Positions 18,955-28,650 are shown, counted from the stretch's first letter. The stretch: 38,641 nt of DNA from Comamonadaceae bacterium (GCA_947450895.1 CANFWT010000020.1:1-38641); one strand, 5' to 3'. Program-made: numbers and translations. The notes: generated from the letters alone by a model not told the origin.

Positions 18955-18988
18955 CCGCGCACCGGCGCGCACCCACACCCAAAACACC

Positions 18989-21562
18989 ATGGACGTAACC
19001 CGCCTTCGCGCATTGCGCGGCCCCAACCTCTGGAGCCACCACACCGCTGTTCAAGCCATCGTCTCCTGCAACCCGCTGGAATGCGATGTGGGGCGACTGG
19101 CCGGCTTTGAGGCGCGCCTGCGCGCCCGATTCCCCGAAGTGAGCCCGTTTCAGGCCATCGGCAGCGAAGATACCGTTCCAATGGCCAGAGTCTTGGAACT
19201 CGCCGCCTTGGGTCTGCAGGCCCAAGCCGGCTGCCCCGTGACCTTCAGCTGTACCAAGCCCACCATGGACAACGGGGTGTACCAGGTGGTGGTGGAATAC
19301 AGCGAAGAGGAGGTAGGTCGTCTGGCATTCGAGCTGGCCCAAACCTTGTGCATGGCGGCTCTGGAGGACACGCCGTTTGACTTGGCGGCCGCCCTCGAGC
19401 AGCTGCGCGATCTGGACGAGGACGTGCGTTTAGGGCCCAGCACCGGCTCTGTGGTGAACGCCGCGCTGGCGCGCAATATTCCCTACAGCCGCATGACGGC
19501 GGGCAGCATGGTGCGCTTTGGCTGGGGCAGCAAACAGCGCCGCATCCAGGCGGCCGAGATCGACGCCACCAGCGCGATTGCGGAGGCCATTGCGCAGGAC
19601 AAAGAGCTCACCAAGAAGCTGCTGCACGCCGCCGGCGTGCCCGTACCCATGGGCCGCGCCGTTGCCGACGCTGACGACGCCTGGCAAGCCGCACTGGAAA
19701 TTGGTCTGCCGGTGGTAGTCAAGCCGCTGGACGGCAACCAGGGCAAGGGCGTGACCGTCAACATCACCACCGAGCCGCAGTTGCGCGCCGCCTACGCGGT
19801 GGCCACCGAGTTTCGCGATCGCATATTGGTGGAACGCTATATGCCGGGCAACGACTTTCGCCTGCTGGTGGTGGGTGACAAACTGGTGGCGGCAGCCCGG
19901 CGCGACCCGCCAAAAGTGGTGGGCGACGGCGTGCACACCGTGGCGCAACTGGTGGACCAGGTCAATCTCGACCCCAAACGCGGCAGCGGCCACGCCACCT
20001 CGTTGACCAAGATCCGCTTCGACGATATTGCCCACGCCTGCCTGGCCGGCCAGGGCTTTAGCGCCGACACCATTCCCGCCAAGGGCCAGCGCGTCAACCT
20101 GCGCAACAACGCCAATCTGTCCACCGGCGGCTCGGCCACCGACGTGACTGACGACGTGCACCCCGACGTGGCGGCCCGCGCGGTAGCAGCAGCGCACATG
20201 GTGGGCCTGCATATTTGCGGCGTGGACATGGTGTGCGACAGCATTCTTCGCCCCATCGAAGAGCAAGGCGGCGGCGTGGTGGAAGTGAACGCCGCGCCGG
20301 GTCTGCGCATGCACCTGAGCCCTTCGTTTGGCAAGGGCCGCCCGGTGGGTGAAGCCATCATCTCGCAGCTATTTAAAAGCGGGCAAGACGGGCGCATTCC
20401 CATCATCGCCGTCACCGGCACCAACGGCAAAACCACCACCGTGCGCCTGATCTCGCACCTGCTGGCGCAGCAAGGCTGGTGCGTAGGCATGACCAATACC
20501 GACGGCGTGTACGTGGGTGGCCAGTGCATTGACACCGGCGACTGCAGCGGCCCCAAGAGCGCCAAAAGCGTGCTCCATCACCCGGACGTGGACGCCGCCG
20601 TGCTGGAAACTGCCCGTGGCGGCGTGCTGCGCGAAGGGCTGGCTTTTGATTACTGCGACGTGGCGGTGGTCACCAATGTGGGCAGCGGCGACCACCTGGG
20701 GCTGAACTACATCACCACGGTAGACGAGCTCGCGGTGCTCAAACGCGTAATTGTGCAAAACGTATCGCCCAAGGGCACAGCGGTACTCAATGCTGCAGAC
20801 CCGGTGGTGGCCAAAATGGCCGCTAAATGCAAGGGTGCAGTCACCTTCTTCGCGGTCGACAAGTTCAACCCCGTAATGGCTACACACCTCGCGCAGGGCC
20901 GAGCAGCGGTGTATGTGGAAAACAAGCAGCTCGTCGCGGCCAAAGGCGCGGTCAAGCACTACATCAACCTCGCTGACATCCCCGTGACATTGAATGGGAC
21001 GGTCGGGTTTCAGGTGGAAAACGTGATGGCCAGCGTAGCGGCGGTGTGGGCGCTGGGCCTGGACTGGGACACCATACGCAGCGGATTGGCCAGCTTTTCG
21101 ACCGATGAAAACAATGCCGCGGGCCGCTTTAACGTGTTCCATTACCGCGGCGCCACGGTGATTGCCGACTACGGCCACAACCCCGACGCCATGCTGGCGC
21201 TGGTCAACGCAGTCAACACCATGCCAGCCACACGGCGATCGGTGGTGATCAGCGGCGCCGGCGACCGGCGCGACCAGGACATTCGACAAATCACCGAAAT
21301 CTTGGGTGACGCGTTTGAAGAAGTGGTGATGTTCGAAGACCAGTGCCAGCGTGGACGCCAAGACGGCGAGGTCATGGCGCTGCTGCGGGACGGACTGGCG
21401 CATGCCAAAAAAGCCACGCAGCGCAGCGAAATCTACGGCGAGTTTCTGGCGATTGATACGGCCATGGACAAACTGCAATCCGGCGAGCTTTGCCTGATTC
21501 TGGTGGACCAGGTAGACGAAGCCATGGCTTATATTGCCGCCAAGATTGCGCAAAGCGCATGA
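18989..21562 (+). CDS. cphA: Cyanophycin synthetase (CphA1 type)
   Basis: 857 residues from ATG 18989 (MDVTRLRALRGPNLWSHH); a TTG at 18923 would overlap the upstream gene and is less likely. CphA makes multi-L-arginyl-poly-L-aspartate, a nitrogen and carbon store, by alternate addition of Asp (ATP-grasp domain) and Arg (Mur-ligase domain). Seen: ATP-grasp about 205-440 with VVVKPLDGNQGKGV and VERYMPGNDFRLLVVG; intact P-loop VTGTNGKTT with K481; ETARGGVLREGLAFD; and the Mur C-terminal domain with DYGHNPDAM near 727-734. The N-domain site that reads HxxEH in the partner gene reads RVLEL here (67-71). No cyanophycinase gene is in the window. Confidence 0.95.
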   Translation: MDVTRLRALRGPNLWSHHTAVQAIVSCNPLECDVGRLAGFEARLRARFPEVSPFQAIGSEDTVPMARVLELAALGLQAQAGCPVTFSCTKPTMDNGVYQVVVEYSEEEVGRLAFELAQTLCMAALEDTPFDLAAALEQLRDLDEDVRLGPSTGSVVNAALARNIPYSRMTAGSMVRFGWGSKQRRIQAAEIDATSAIAEAIAQDKELTKKLLHAAGVPVPMGRAVADADDAWQAALEIGLPVVVKPLDGNQGKGVTVNITTEPQLRAAYAVATEFRDRILVERYMPGNDFRLLVVGDKLVAAARRDPPKVVGDGVHTVAQLVDQVNLDPKRGSGHATSLTKIRFDDIAHACLAGQGFSADTIPAKGQRVNLRNNANLSTGGSATDVTDDVHPDVAARAVAAAHMVGLHICGVDMVCDSILRPIEEQGGGVVEVNAAPGLRMHLSPSFGKGRPVGEAIISQLFKSGQDGRIPIIAVTGTNGKTTTVRLISHLLAQQGWCVGMTNTDGVYVGGQCIDTGDCSGPKSAKSVLHHPDVDAAVLETARGGVLREGLAFDYCDVAVVTNVGSGDHLGLNYITTVDELAVLKRVIVQNVSPKGTAVLNAADPVVAKMAAKCKGAVTFFAVDKFNPVMATHLAQGRAAVYVENKQLVAAKGAVKHYINLADIPVTLNGTVGFQVENVMASVAAVWALGLDWDTIRSGLASFSTDENNAAGRFNVFHYRGATVIADYGHNPDAMLALVNAVNTMPATRRSVVISGAGDRRDQDIRQITEILGDAFEEVVMFEDQCQRGRQDGEVMALLRDGLAHAKKATQRSEIYGEFLAIDTAMDKLQSGELCLILVDQVDEAMAYIAAKIAQSA

Positions 21563-21590
21563 ACGTGGGGCCTTTTCACAACGGCTTGTC

Positions 21591-22604
21591 TTAGAGCTCC
21601 TGACCGGGCCCCCGCCCCATTAGCGCGGCTACCGCCTGTTGCGGTTGCAAGCGCCCATCGAGCAAGTCCACGACCGCTTGGGCAATCGGCATCTCCAGGC
21701 CCAGCGTACGCGCTCTGTGCACCACCGTACGCGCGCTGTAGACGCCTTCGGCGACATGGCCCAACTCTTCAACTGCCTGCGCGAGCGTTTTTCCTTGGGC
21801 CAGCGCCAGCCCGACGCGTCGGTTGCGGGACAGATCTCCCGTGGCGGTAAGCACCAGATCTCCCAGGCCGCTCAGGCCCATAAATGTCTCGGCATGGGCG
21901 CCCAGCGCAAGGCCCAAGCGGGTCATCTCGGCCAGACCGCGCGTGATCAATGCAGCCCGTGCATTCAGGCCCAGGTGCAATCCGTCACACAAGCCTGTGG
22001 CAATCGCGAGAACGTTTTTCACAGCGCCGCCCACTTCCACGCCGACCACGTCCTCACTGGCATAGATACGCAGCAATGGGCTGTGGAATGCGTCAACCAA
22101 AGCCTTCCGTACTGACGCATGCGCGCTCGCCGCCACCAGCGCCGTGGGCTGCCCGCGGGCGACCTCCTGGGCAAAGCTGGGTCCGCTGAGCACGCCAGCT
22201 TTCAGTTCAGGAGCCACCTGGGCTTGCACCTCGTGTCCCATTAGCCCAAAGTCGGCGGCGGACTGCGCCAACTCAAATCCTTTGCAAACCCAGGCTACGG
22301 GCACAGGTGACGTCGCCCACTGGCCCAGCAAGCCACGCAGACCGGAAACGGAGCTCGCAATGACGATCAGGTCTTGGTTGGTCATTGTGCGCTGCAGTTC
22401 CTGGGCATCGACCCGTAAAACCGTCAGCGCCGTCGGAAAGGCAAAGCCCGGCAAGTAGCGTGCGTTTTCTCGCTGGGCGTAGAGCAAGCGCTGGTGGTCC
22501 GGACTGCGAGACCATAGGCTCACTTGGTGGCCACGCGGATTTTGGCTCGCACCGATGGCCAGCGCGGTGCCAAACGCACCGGCCCCGAGTACCAGAATTT
22601 TCAT
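21591..22604 (-). CDS. gpsA: Glycerol-3-phosphate dehydrogenase [NAD(P)+]
   Basis: Cytoplasmic enzyme that reduces dihydroxyacetone phosphate to sn-glycerol 3-phosphate for phospholipid synthesis. 337 residues from ATG 22604 ([16 protein letters not shown]); the frame to 22634 adds ten residues before the Rossmann start. The NAD motif [10 protein letters not shown] is at the N-terminus. The catalytic-Lys segment [18 protein letters not shown] and the substrate motif [14 protein letters not shown] are present. It follows secB on the same strand; gpsA next to secB is a conserved order in many proteobacteria. It is convergent with cphA, with only 28 bases between the stops. Confidence 0.96.
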   Translation of the reverse strand: MKILVLGAGAFGTALAIGASQNPRGHQVSLWSRSPDHQRLLYAQRENARYLPGFAFPTALTVLRVDAQELQRTMTNQDLIVIASSVSGLRGLLGQWATSPVPVAWVCKGFELAQSAADFGLMGHEVQAQVAPELKAGVLSGPSFAQEVARGQPTALVAASAHASVRKALVDAFHSPLLRIYASEDVVGVEVGGAVKNVLAIATGLCDGLHLGLNARAALITRGLAEMTRLGLALGAHAETFMGLSGLGDLVLTATGDLSRNRRVGLALAQGKTLAQAVEELGHVAEGVYSARTVVHRARTLGLEMPIAQAVVDLLDGRLQPQQAVAALMGRGPGQEL

Positions 22605-22651
22605 GGCCCTGTGCGGTGGCACGGCGCGATCCACGGCGCGCCTACGCTCCG

Positions 22652-23110
22652 TTATTGAGGCAGGGTGGCCGCTGCACTGTCCTGTGCGGCCTGGTTTTGC
22701 TGCTGCTCGTACATGGCTTGGAAGTTAATCTCCGACAAATGGACAGGGGGAAAGCCGCCGCGCTGGATCAAGTCAGCCACGTTGCCACGCAGGTAGGGGT
22801 AAACGATTTGCGGGCAGGCGATGCCCATGATCTGGCCCATCTGCTCTTGCGCAAGGTTGCGAATTTCAAAAATACCGGCCTGCTTGACTTCGACCAAAAA
22901 GACCGTTTTGTCCTTGATCTTGGTTTGAACCGTGGCCGTAACGCAAACTTCAAAAATACCGTCCGCCACCGGGTTGGCTTCGACACCGAGTTGAATGTCT
23001 ACCGAGGGTTGCTCCTGCTCGAGCAAGATAGCCGGGGAATTGGGCTGTTCCAAAGACGCTTCTTTGAGGTACACGCGTTGAATTTGGAATACGGGTTCTT
23101 GGTCTGCCAT
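22652..23110 (-). CDS. secB: Protein-export chaperone SecB
   Basis: Cytosolic tetrameric chaperone that keeps preproteins unfolded and delivers them to SecA. 152 residues, standard length. Family motifs are clear: [19 protein letters not shown] at the N-terminus, [13 protein letters not shown] in the middle, and [20 protein letters not shown] then [12 protein letters not shown] near the end. The acidic, Gln-rich C-terminal tail is flexible. A terminator-like hairpin lies between grxC and this gene, so secB may have its own promoter in the 145-base gap. Confidence 0.97.
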   Translation of the reverse strand: MADQEPVFQIQRVYLKEASLEQPNSPAILLEQEQPSVDIQLGVEANPVADGIFEVCVTATVQTKIKDKTVFLVEVKQAGIFEIRNLAQEQMGQIMGIACPQIVYPYLRGNVADLIQRGGFPPVHLSEINFQAMYEQQQNQAAQDSAAATLPQ

Positions 23111-23130
23111 AGTATTTTCTCTAGGGGGTT

Positions 23131-23164
23131 AAAGCAAAGCCCACCTGCTTGACTGCGGTGGGCT
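23131..23164 (-). terminator. Terminator-like hairpin between grxC and secB
   Basis: On the minus strand an 8-bp perfect stem (AGCCCACC / GGTGGGCT, plus-strand arms 23138-23145 and 23157-23164, 11-base loop) is followed by TTTGCTTT. It lies about 90 bases past the grxC stop and 20 bases before the secB ATG. It could end the rhodanese-grxC transcript or attenuate read-through into secB. Confidence 0.6.
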
Positions 23165-23232
23165 GAGGTAAATGTCGCCGGCACGCCCCAGGGCATGCCG
23201 CGCTCCGGATTATGTCAGCACCCGCCGAACGT

Positions 23233-23249
23233 CGGCAGCGCCGCTGCCG
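23233..23249. repeat. Perfect inverted repeat just past grxC
   Basis: Arms CGGCAGC and GCTGCCG are separated by three bases, 7 bases beyond the grxC stop on the minus strand. A 7-bp hairpin could form in the transcript and stabilise its 3' end. No T run follows, so it is not a classical terminator. Confidence 0.45.
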
Positions 23250-23255
23250 GATCTT

Positions 23256-23516
23256 TCAAACCTGCATCAGCAAGGGCAGCAAGCCACCCCGGCTGTCGAG
23301 CGCCACCAGATCGTCACAGCCACCAACGTGGGTAGCACCGACAAAAATCTGCGGCACGGTGCGACGTCCCGTGATTTCCATCATGCTGGCGCGCGCTTGC
23401 GGATCCACATCTATGCGGATTTCTTCGATGTGCTCGACGCCCTTGGACTTGAGCAGGCGCTTGGCCTGCACGCAGTAGGGACAGACGGCGGTGGTGTACA
23501 TTTTTACGGCTTGCAT
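23256..23516 (-). CDS. grxC: Glutaredoxin 3
   Basis: 86-residue cytoplasmic dithiol glutaredoxin that reduces disulfides and glutathionylated proteins with glutathione. The active site is C12-P-Y-C15 in MYTTAVCPYCVQAKRLL. The cis-Pro loop RRTVPQIFVG and the glutathione-binding GGCDDL motif are present. It sits between a membrane-anchored rhodanese gene (45 bases upstream) and secB, a conserved neighbourhood in Burkholderiales. Confidence 0.96.
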   Translation of the reverse strand: MQAVKMYTTAVCPYCVQAKRLLKSKGVEHIEEIRIDVDPQARASMMEITGRRTVPQIFVGATHVGGCDDLVALDSRGGLLPLLMQV

Positions 23517-23561
23517 GGGGGTTCCAAATGACGGTGCGGTGTGCCTGGGAGGGCAAACGGA

Positions 23562-23969
23562 TCAGGACTTCTCGACTGGCAAATTGGCCGCCTTCCAGGC
23601 CGCCAGGCCTCCGCCCAGGGAGTGGGACTGCTCAAACCCCAGGGATTTGGCAGTGGCCACTGCACGGCCTGAGCGAGCGCCGGACTGGCAGACCAAAATC
23701 AAGGGCAGTTTTTTGTTTTTCACGGCGCCCGCCAGTTTGGCTTGCAACTCACCCAGTGGAATGTTTTTGGCACCGACCACATGGCCAGCGGCGAACTCGG
23801 TCGGTTCACATACGTCGATCACCACGGCCTTTTCGCGGTTAATCAGTTGGACGGCTTCATTGGCGCCCAGGCCGGTCGCGACCGCGCCTTGGATGATGGG
23901 GGCCAGCAGCAACGCACCAGAAAAAATGGCCAGCGCGATGAGCATCCAGTTATCAATAATAAATTTCAC
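23562..23969 (-). CDS. Membrane-anchored rhodanese-like protein
   Basis: 135 residues. An N-terminal hydrophobic helix at about 7-28 (WMLIALAIFSGALLLAP) is probably an uncleaved anchor. A single rhodanese domain follows, with VIDVCEPTEFAAGHVVGAKNI and the active-site loop C94-Q-S-G-A-R-S, where C94 would carry the persulfide. Such proteins transfer or sense sulfane sulfur; the acceptor is unknown. It is the first gene of a minus-strand group with grxC and secB and is divergent from gpmA across about 120 bases. Confidence 0.92.
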   Translation of the reverse strand: MKFIIDNWMLIALAIFSGALLLAPIIQGAVATGLGANEAVQLINREKAVVIDVCEPTEFAAGHVVGAKNIPLGELQAKLAGAVKNKKLPLILVCQSGARSGRAVATAKSLGFEQSHSLGGGLAAWKAANLPVEKS

Positions 23970-24092
23970 TAGGTTTCCTTGAGGAATGGGTACTTGGGCC
24001 TGCGCATTTTAGAATGGCCCACCGACATGGCGCCAAACCGCGCCGATTAGGCCCGCATTTGCGCTTGAATCCCCCTTCTTTCCTCGTTTCGC

Positions 24093-24839
24093 ATGTACAA
24101 ACTTGTTTTGCTCCGCCACGGTGAGTCCACCTGGAACCTTGAAAACCGCTTCACGGGCTGGACCGATGTAGACCTTACGCCCCTGGGCATCGCGCAGGCC
24201 GCAAGCGCCGGGCACTTGCTCAAAGACGCAGGCTACGATTTCGACGTCACGTACACCAGCATGCTCAAGCGCGCCACGCACACCCTGTGGCATTGCCTGG
24301 ACGCCATGGACCGCACCTGGCTTCCGGTGGTGCATTCCTGGCGGCTCAATGAGCGCCATTACGGAGCCCTGCAAGGCCTTAACAAAGCCGAGTTGGCGAA
24401 AAAATATGGGGATGCCCAGGTGCTGGCCTGGCGCCGCAGCTACGACACTCCGCCGCCGTCGCTGGAAACACACGACCCGCGCAGTGAGCGCGCCGACCTG
24501 CGTTATGCCAAGCTGCGGCCAGAACAAATCCCCTTGACCGAATGCCTGAAAGACACGGTCGCGCGGGTAATGCCTTTCTGGAACGAATCCATGGCGCCGG
24601 GCTTGCGGGCCGGTAAGCGCATCCTGGTGGCGGCACATGGCAATTCGATCCGCGCGCTGGTGAAATACCTCGACGGCATTTCCGACGAAGCCATCGTGGG
24701 CGTCAACATACCCAATGGCATTCCACTGGTATACGAGCTCGACGCGCAACTCCAACCCATTGCGCACTACTATCTGGGCGACGCAGAAGCGGCTGAACGC
24801 GCTGCGCACGCAGTGGCGGCGCAGGGGAAAGTCGCCTGA
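24093..24839 (+). CDS. gpmA: 2,3-bisphosphoglycerate-dependent phosphoglycerate mutase
   Basis: Glycolytic enzyme interconverting 3- and 2-phosphoglycerate through a phospho-His. 248 residues, normal for GpmA. The catalytic RHG motif is at the start ([20 protein letters not shown], with H9), followed by [23 protein letters not shown] carries the catalytic Glu region, and [17 protein letters not shown] holds the second active-site His. It is the first of three plus-strand genes (gpmA, ctpA, moeB), with 132 bases before ctpA. Confidence 0.97.
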   Translation: MYKLVLLRHGESTWNLENRFTGWTDVDLTPLGIAQAASAGHLLKDAGYDFDVTYTSMLKRATHTLWHCLDAMDRTWLPVVHSWRLNERHYGALQGLNKAELAKKYGDAQVLAWRRSYDTPPPSLETHDPRSERADLRYAKLRPEQIPLTECLKDTVARVMPFWNESMAPGLRAGKRILVAAHGNSIRALVKYLDGISDEAIVGVNIPNGIPLVYELDAQLQPIAHYYLGDAEAAERAAHAVAAQGKVA

Positions 24840-24895
24840 AGGTGTCGTCTGTCTGGTGCAAAGACAACGGTGCGCAATGGCTTTCGGGTCCGCTT

Positions 24896-24943
24896 GCGAT
24901 CGGGCCAGTACATTGCAGCTTAGGCGCAACGCATTTCGATCGC
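24896..24943. repeat. Inverted repeat in the gpmA-ctpA gap
   Basis: GCGATCG at 24896-24902 and CGATCGC at 24937-24943 are perfect inverted arms 34 bases apart, just before the ctpA Shine-Dalgarno (GGAAG near 24963). It could be a regulatory site or chance. Confidence 0.3.
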
Positions 24944-24971
24944 TCACTGGAAGCCATTTAATGGAAGATAT

Positions 24972-26408
24972 ATGGGTCAAAAACTGAAAATTGCAGGGTG
25001 GGTGGCGATAGGGGTGGTAGCCGGGGCCCTCAGTACCGTGTCGGTGCAGACCGTAGCGCGCAACGCAATGGCGCCGCTCCCGCTGGAAGAGTTACAGCAG
25101 CTTTCCACTGTCTTTGGGCTGATCAAAAGTGATTACGTCGAACCGGTGGATGAGAAAAAACTCATCACCGATGCGATTTCTGGCATGGTTTCCAGCCTGG
25201 ACCCGCACTCGACCTATTTCGACAAAAAATCCTTCAAGGAGTTCCGTGAGGGCACCGCGGGGAAATTTGTTGGCGTAGGCATTGAAATCACGCAGGAAGA
25301 CGGGCTGGTCAAGGTGGTTTCTCCGATTGAAGGGTCTCCGGCGTTTCGCGCTGGCGTTAAAACCAATGACCTGATCACCAAAATTGACGACACCGCCGTC
25401 AAGGGCCTGAGTCTTAACGAGGCCGTCAAACGCATGCGCGGCGAACCCGCCACGAAAGTCGTTTTGACAATCTACCGCAAGGACGAGAACCGCAGCTTTC
25501 CGGTGACCATCATCCGAGAAGAAATCAAACAGCAATCGGTGCGTGGAAAATTGGTCGAGCCCGGCTATGGCTGGATTCGGGTGAGCCAATTCCAGGAACG
25601 CACAGTGGATGACTTCGTCAAAAAGGTCAACGACATTTACAAGCAAGACCCAAAAATCAAAGGGTTGGTGCTGGACTTGCGCAACGATCCAGGTGGCTTG
25701 CTCAACGCCGCGGTGGCGATTTCTGCCGCTTTCTTGCCAGAGAACGTGACGGTGGTCTCCACCAACGGACAAACGGCTGAAAGCAAGCAAACCCTGCGTG
25801 CTGCGGCCTTGGATTACCAGGGTCGCGCCGGCGCTGACCCCCTGAAGACCTTGCCGGCGGCGCTGAAAAAAGTGGCTTTGGTCGTGCTGGTGAACGAAGG
25901 GTCTGCCTCGGCCAGTGAAATTGTGGCCGGCGCTTTGCAAGACCATCAGCGCGCAACCATCATGGGCAGCCAGACCTTTGGCAAAGGCTCTGTCCAGACA
26001 TTCCGCCCGCTGGGCCCGGACACGGGTCTGAAAATTACGACATCGCGCTATTACACGCCCAGCGGCAAGTCGATCCAAGCCAAAGGCATTGTGCCGGACG
26101 TGATGGTCGACGAAACCGAAGAAGGCAGCCCTTACGCGGCGCTGCGCACCCGGGAAGCAGACCTCGAGAAGCACTTGGCCAGTGGACAAGGCGAGGAAAA
26201 GAAAGACCAGGCGCACGAAAAGGCGCGGGAGGAAGCCCTTAAACGGCTCGAAGAAGAATCGCGCAAGCCGGTGTCTGAACGCAGGGCACCTGAATTTGGC
26301 AGCGAGAAAGATTTTCAACTGGCCCAGGCGATCAAGCAGCTCAAGGGCCAGGCAGTGATGGTCAGCAAGACGCTCACCGAGCGAAAAGCCGAAGTCAAAG
26401 AAGAGTGA
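24972..26408 (+). CDS. ctpA: C-terminal processing peptidase (S41 family)
   Basis: Periplasmic or membrane-attached serine protease of the Tsp/CtpA family, 478 residues. Residues about 8-28 form an N-terminal hydrophobic segment (export signal or anchor). The PDZ domain is about 95-170 (GKFVGVGIEITQEDG, PAFRAGVKTNDLITKID). The protease domain has GLVLDLRNDPGGLLNAAV, then NEGSASASEIVAGAL with S313 as likely nucleophile, and TFGKGSVQT with K338 as the general base, 25 residues later as in Tsp. The C-terminal tail (about 400-460) is highly charged and helical. GGAAG precedes the ATG by a few bases. It is followed 7 bases later by the MoeB/ThiF-like gene. Confidence 0.96.
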   Translation: MGQKLKIAGWVAIGVVAGALSTVSVQTVARNAMAPLPLEELQQLSTVFGLIKSDYVEPVDEKKLITDAISGMVSSLDPHSTYFDKKSFKEFREGTAGKFVGVGIEITQEDGLVKVVSPIEGSPAFRAGVKTNDLITKIDDTAVKGLSLNEAVKRMRGEPATKVVLTIYRKDENRSFPVTIIREEIKQQSVRGKLVEPGYGWIRVSQFQERTVDDFVKKVNDIYKQDPKIKGLVLDLRNDPGGLLNAAVAISAAFLPENVTVVSTNGQTAESKQTLRAAALDYQGRAGADPLKTLPAALKKVALVVLVNEGSASASEIVAGALQDHQRATIMGSQTFGKGSVQTFRPLGPDTGLKITTSRYYTPSGKSIQAKGIVPDVMVDETEEGSPYAALRTREADLEKHLASGQGEEKKDQAHEKAREEALKRLEEESRKPVSERRAPEFGSEKDFQLAQAIKQLKGQAVMVSKTLTERKAEVKEE

Positions 26409-26415
26409 GCGCGCC

Positions 26416-27186
26416 ATGACTGGGCGCAGTTTGCAGGACGATGAGCTGCTGCGCTATTCGCGCCATCTGCTGCTTGACGACATTGGTTTTGGGGGTCAGA
26501 CCCGATTCTTGAACAGCCACGCGTTGGTCATCGGTGCGGGTGGGCTGGGTTCTCCCGCAGCCATGTACCTGGCCTGCGCTGGCGTAGGCCAGATCACATT
26601 GATCGACGATGACGATGTGGATCTGACCAACCTGCAGCGTCAGATTGCCCACACCACCGCCAGTCTGGGCAGGCCGAAGGTTGATTCAGCGCAGGATGCC
26701 CTGGAACGTCTAAACCCTCATGTGCATGTGCAAGCGCTTCGGGTCCGCGCGGACGCCGCACTGCTTGAGGCCCTGTTGCCCACCGCCGACGTGGTACTGG
26801 ACTGCTGTGACAACTTTGCCACCCGACAGGCCATCAACGCGGCCTGTGTACGCCACGGCAAGCCACTGGTCTCAGGTTCGGCCATCCAGATGGATGGCCA
26901 GATCACAGTCTATGACCCGCGCAACGCAAATTCGCCTTGCTACGCCTGCGTGTTTGCGCCCACGCTGGCGCCTGAAGAAGCGCGATGCGCCACCATGGGC
27001 GTGTTTGCTCCGCTAGTGGGCATCATCGGCGCCATGCAGGCGGCCGAAGCGCTCAAGTTGATCGCGCAGGTCGGTGAGCCTTTGTGTGGACGCTTGCTCA
27101 TGCTTGACGGCCGCAGCATGGAGTGGACACAGGTACGGATGGAGCGCAAGGCTGGATGCACTGTTTGCGGCAAGCAAGCCGGCTGA
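26416..27186 (+). CDS. moeB: MoeB/ThiF family sulfur-carrier adenylyltransferase
   Basis: 256-residue E1-like enzyme that adenylates the C-terminal Gly of a ubiquitin-like sulfur carrier (MoaD or ThiS). Seen: the ATP-binding GAGGLGSPAAMYLACAGVG, acidic DDDDVDLTNLQRQIAH, the Arg/Lys of RPKVDSA, and two zinc-binding pairs, CYAC in the middle and CTVC near the C-terminus. No rhodanese domain is fused. MoeB (molybdopterin) and ThiF (thiamine) cannot be separated by sequence alone; the gene symbol is the more common annotation. The gap after ctpA is 7 bases, so both are probably on one mRNA. Confidence 0.9.
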   Translation: MTGRSLQDDELLRYSRHLLLDDIGFGGQTRFLNSHALVIGAGGLGSPAAMYLACAGVGQITLIDDDDVDLTNLQRQIAHTTASLGRPKVDSAQDALERLNPHVHVQALRVRADAALLEALLPTADVVLDCCDNFATRQAINAACVRHGKPLVSGSAIQMDGQITVYDPRNANSPCYACVFAPTLAPEEARCATMGVFAPLVGIIGAMQAAEALKLIAQVGEPLCGRLLMLDGRSMEWTQVRMERKAGCTVCGKQAG

Positions 27187-27243
27187 TTCACTGCAAAGGT
27201 GCCTGTGACAACGCCGCAAGACCCAAGGCCCCGCAGCGCAGCC

Positions 27244-28569
27244 TCACCTGGCGCTGACTGACATACCCGCAGCACCCACGCCCACATAGTAGGTAGCAGA
27301 ACCCCACAGACCATACATGGTGCGGCCAAGCGGGTCTGTGGATTGAAGTGTCCAGCTACTTGCGTCCGCGCTGGTGCTGGAATATGCAACACCCGACGCA
27401 CCGACAACGAGGAACTGGCGCAACGAATCAACGGTCGTCACCGATGCGTTTACTGCAAAGAAGTCCGCTTTGCCGACCGAATGATCAGCCCAGGTTGCGC
27501 CACTATCGGTGCTGGTGATCAGGGTTCCAGCCTCCCCTACCGCAACCCAGGTACTTCCGATGGCAGCGATGGCCCGCAACGTGGCTCCTGCCACAGCAGG
27601 CGGCAGCGTTGCAGTGCTACGGGTCCAGGCCTTGCCGTCTGCACTGGTCAGCAGTACGCCCCCCTGCCCCACCGCCGCCCAGCTGCCGCTGGCAAGGTAG
27701 GCCACGCCGTACAAGGGCGGATAGAGAGAGGGCGCAAACACATCGCTGCGGGTGCCCGGCGTCCAAGTTACGCCGTCAGTGGACCACCACAACTTCCCGT
27801 CCTCACCCGCAGCAACCACCGTGCTGCCATTGCTGGCCACGGCATTCAAGCCGCTGGTAATTGCCGTCGCGGACGCCGTCCAAGTCGACAAATCGGTGCT
27901 GTGATAGACATTGCTCGTCCCGCCGTTCGCACCGACCGCAATGAACTGCCCTAAGGTGTAAACGGCCGACCGAAAATCGACCGATGGCGCTGCGGTCGCG
28001 GCGCCAGCGCTGTCGGCCCATGCCCTGGTGGCCGTAGTCCAAAGCGCAACATCGGTACCGACGTCAGCGCGTTTGTAAATCGCCGCACCGCTTCCTACCG
28101 CGATGTTGTACACACTGGCGTCAGAGGCAGCCCCGTAGGCCACCCCCTTGAAGTCCTGATTGGGCAGGCCCGACAGGCCAACCCAACTGGCACCGCCCAG
28201 GCGCGGCACCTTGGTCACCGAAGGCGTCTGTGTGCCACCCGGGCCTCCATTGGTTCGCGCGTCCATGGCAAAAGAATAGGATTGGCCGTTGGTCAGGCCC
28301 GGTATCACCAGCGGCGAGGTCACGTTGTTCAGCCACAGGTGCAAGCCGGGTGGGGACTTTAGGTTGATCGGCGTGGCCGTTGCAGCGTACATCAGCCAAT
28401 AATCCACGCCGGGCGCAGCAGTCCAGGTAATCGTCACCTGACCGTTCCCTTCCGCAACCGCAAAGTCGGCGGGCGCAGGCGCGGAACTGCCCGTACCGCC
28501 ACCACAAGCGACTACGAGCAAGGACAGGAAAAGGGCAGTGAGGCGCAAGCGCAGAGATTTCAGGGACAT
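27244..28569 (-). CDS. Lipoprotein with fibronectin-III-like domain and beta-propeller repeats
   Basis: 441 residues from ATG 28569; the upstream frame to 28623 adds 18 residues before the signal peptide. The signal peptide ends in a lipobox with C22 (LLVVACGGG), so the protein is probably lipidated. Residues about 30-120 look like a fibronectin type III domain (EGNGQVTITWTAAPGVDYW). The rest has repeating units such as GSWAAVGQGGVLLTSADG and STWVAVGEAGTLITSTDSG, the pattern of YCF48/BNR-type beta-propellers. No catalytic motif is seen and neighbours give no hint; a surface-binding or scaffold role is a guess. Its stop is 57 bases from that of moeB (convergent). Confidence 0.8.
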   Translation of the reverse strand: MSLKSLRLRLTALFLSLLVVACGGGTGSSAPAPADFAVAEGNGQVTITWTAAPGVDYWLMYAATATPINLKSPPGLHLWLNNVTSPLVIPGLTNGQSYSFAMDARTNGGPGGTQTPSVTKVPRLGGASWVGLSGLPNQDFKGVAYGAASDASVYNIAVGSGAAIYKRADVGTDVALWTTATRAWADSAGAATAAPSVDFRSAVYTLGQFIAVGANGGTSNVYHSTDLSTWTASATAITSGLNAVASNGSTVVAAGEDGKLWWSTDGVTWTPGTRSDVFAPSLYPPLYGVAYLASGSWAAVGQGGVLLTSADGKAWTRSTATLPPAVAGATLRAIAAIGSTWVAVGEAGTLITSTDSGATWADHSVGKADFFAVNASVTTVDSLRQFLVVGASGVAYSSTSADASSWTLQSTDPLGRTMYGLWGSATYYVGVGAAGMSVSAR

Positions 28570-28650
28570 GGTCAGATCGGGTGTTCTTGGAGAGCTCAAG
28601 CCATTATGCAGGAGGGGCATCAACGGCTGACGAGGGCGAAGACATGGGCT

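Noticed and set aside
18923..18988. TTG start for cphA 22 codons upstream
   Set aside because: Would overlap the end of the preceding gene and adds residues not like the conserved N-terminus; ATG 18989 is preferred.
25092..26417. 441-codon minus-strand frame over ctpA
   Set aside because: Antisense shadow of a gene with complete protease motifs.
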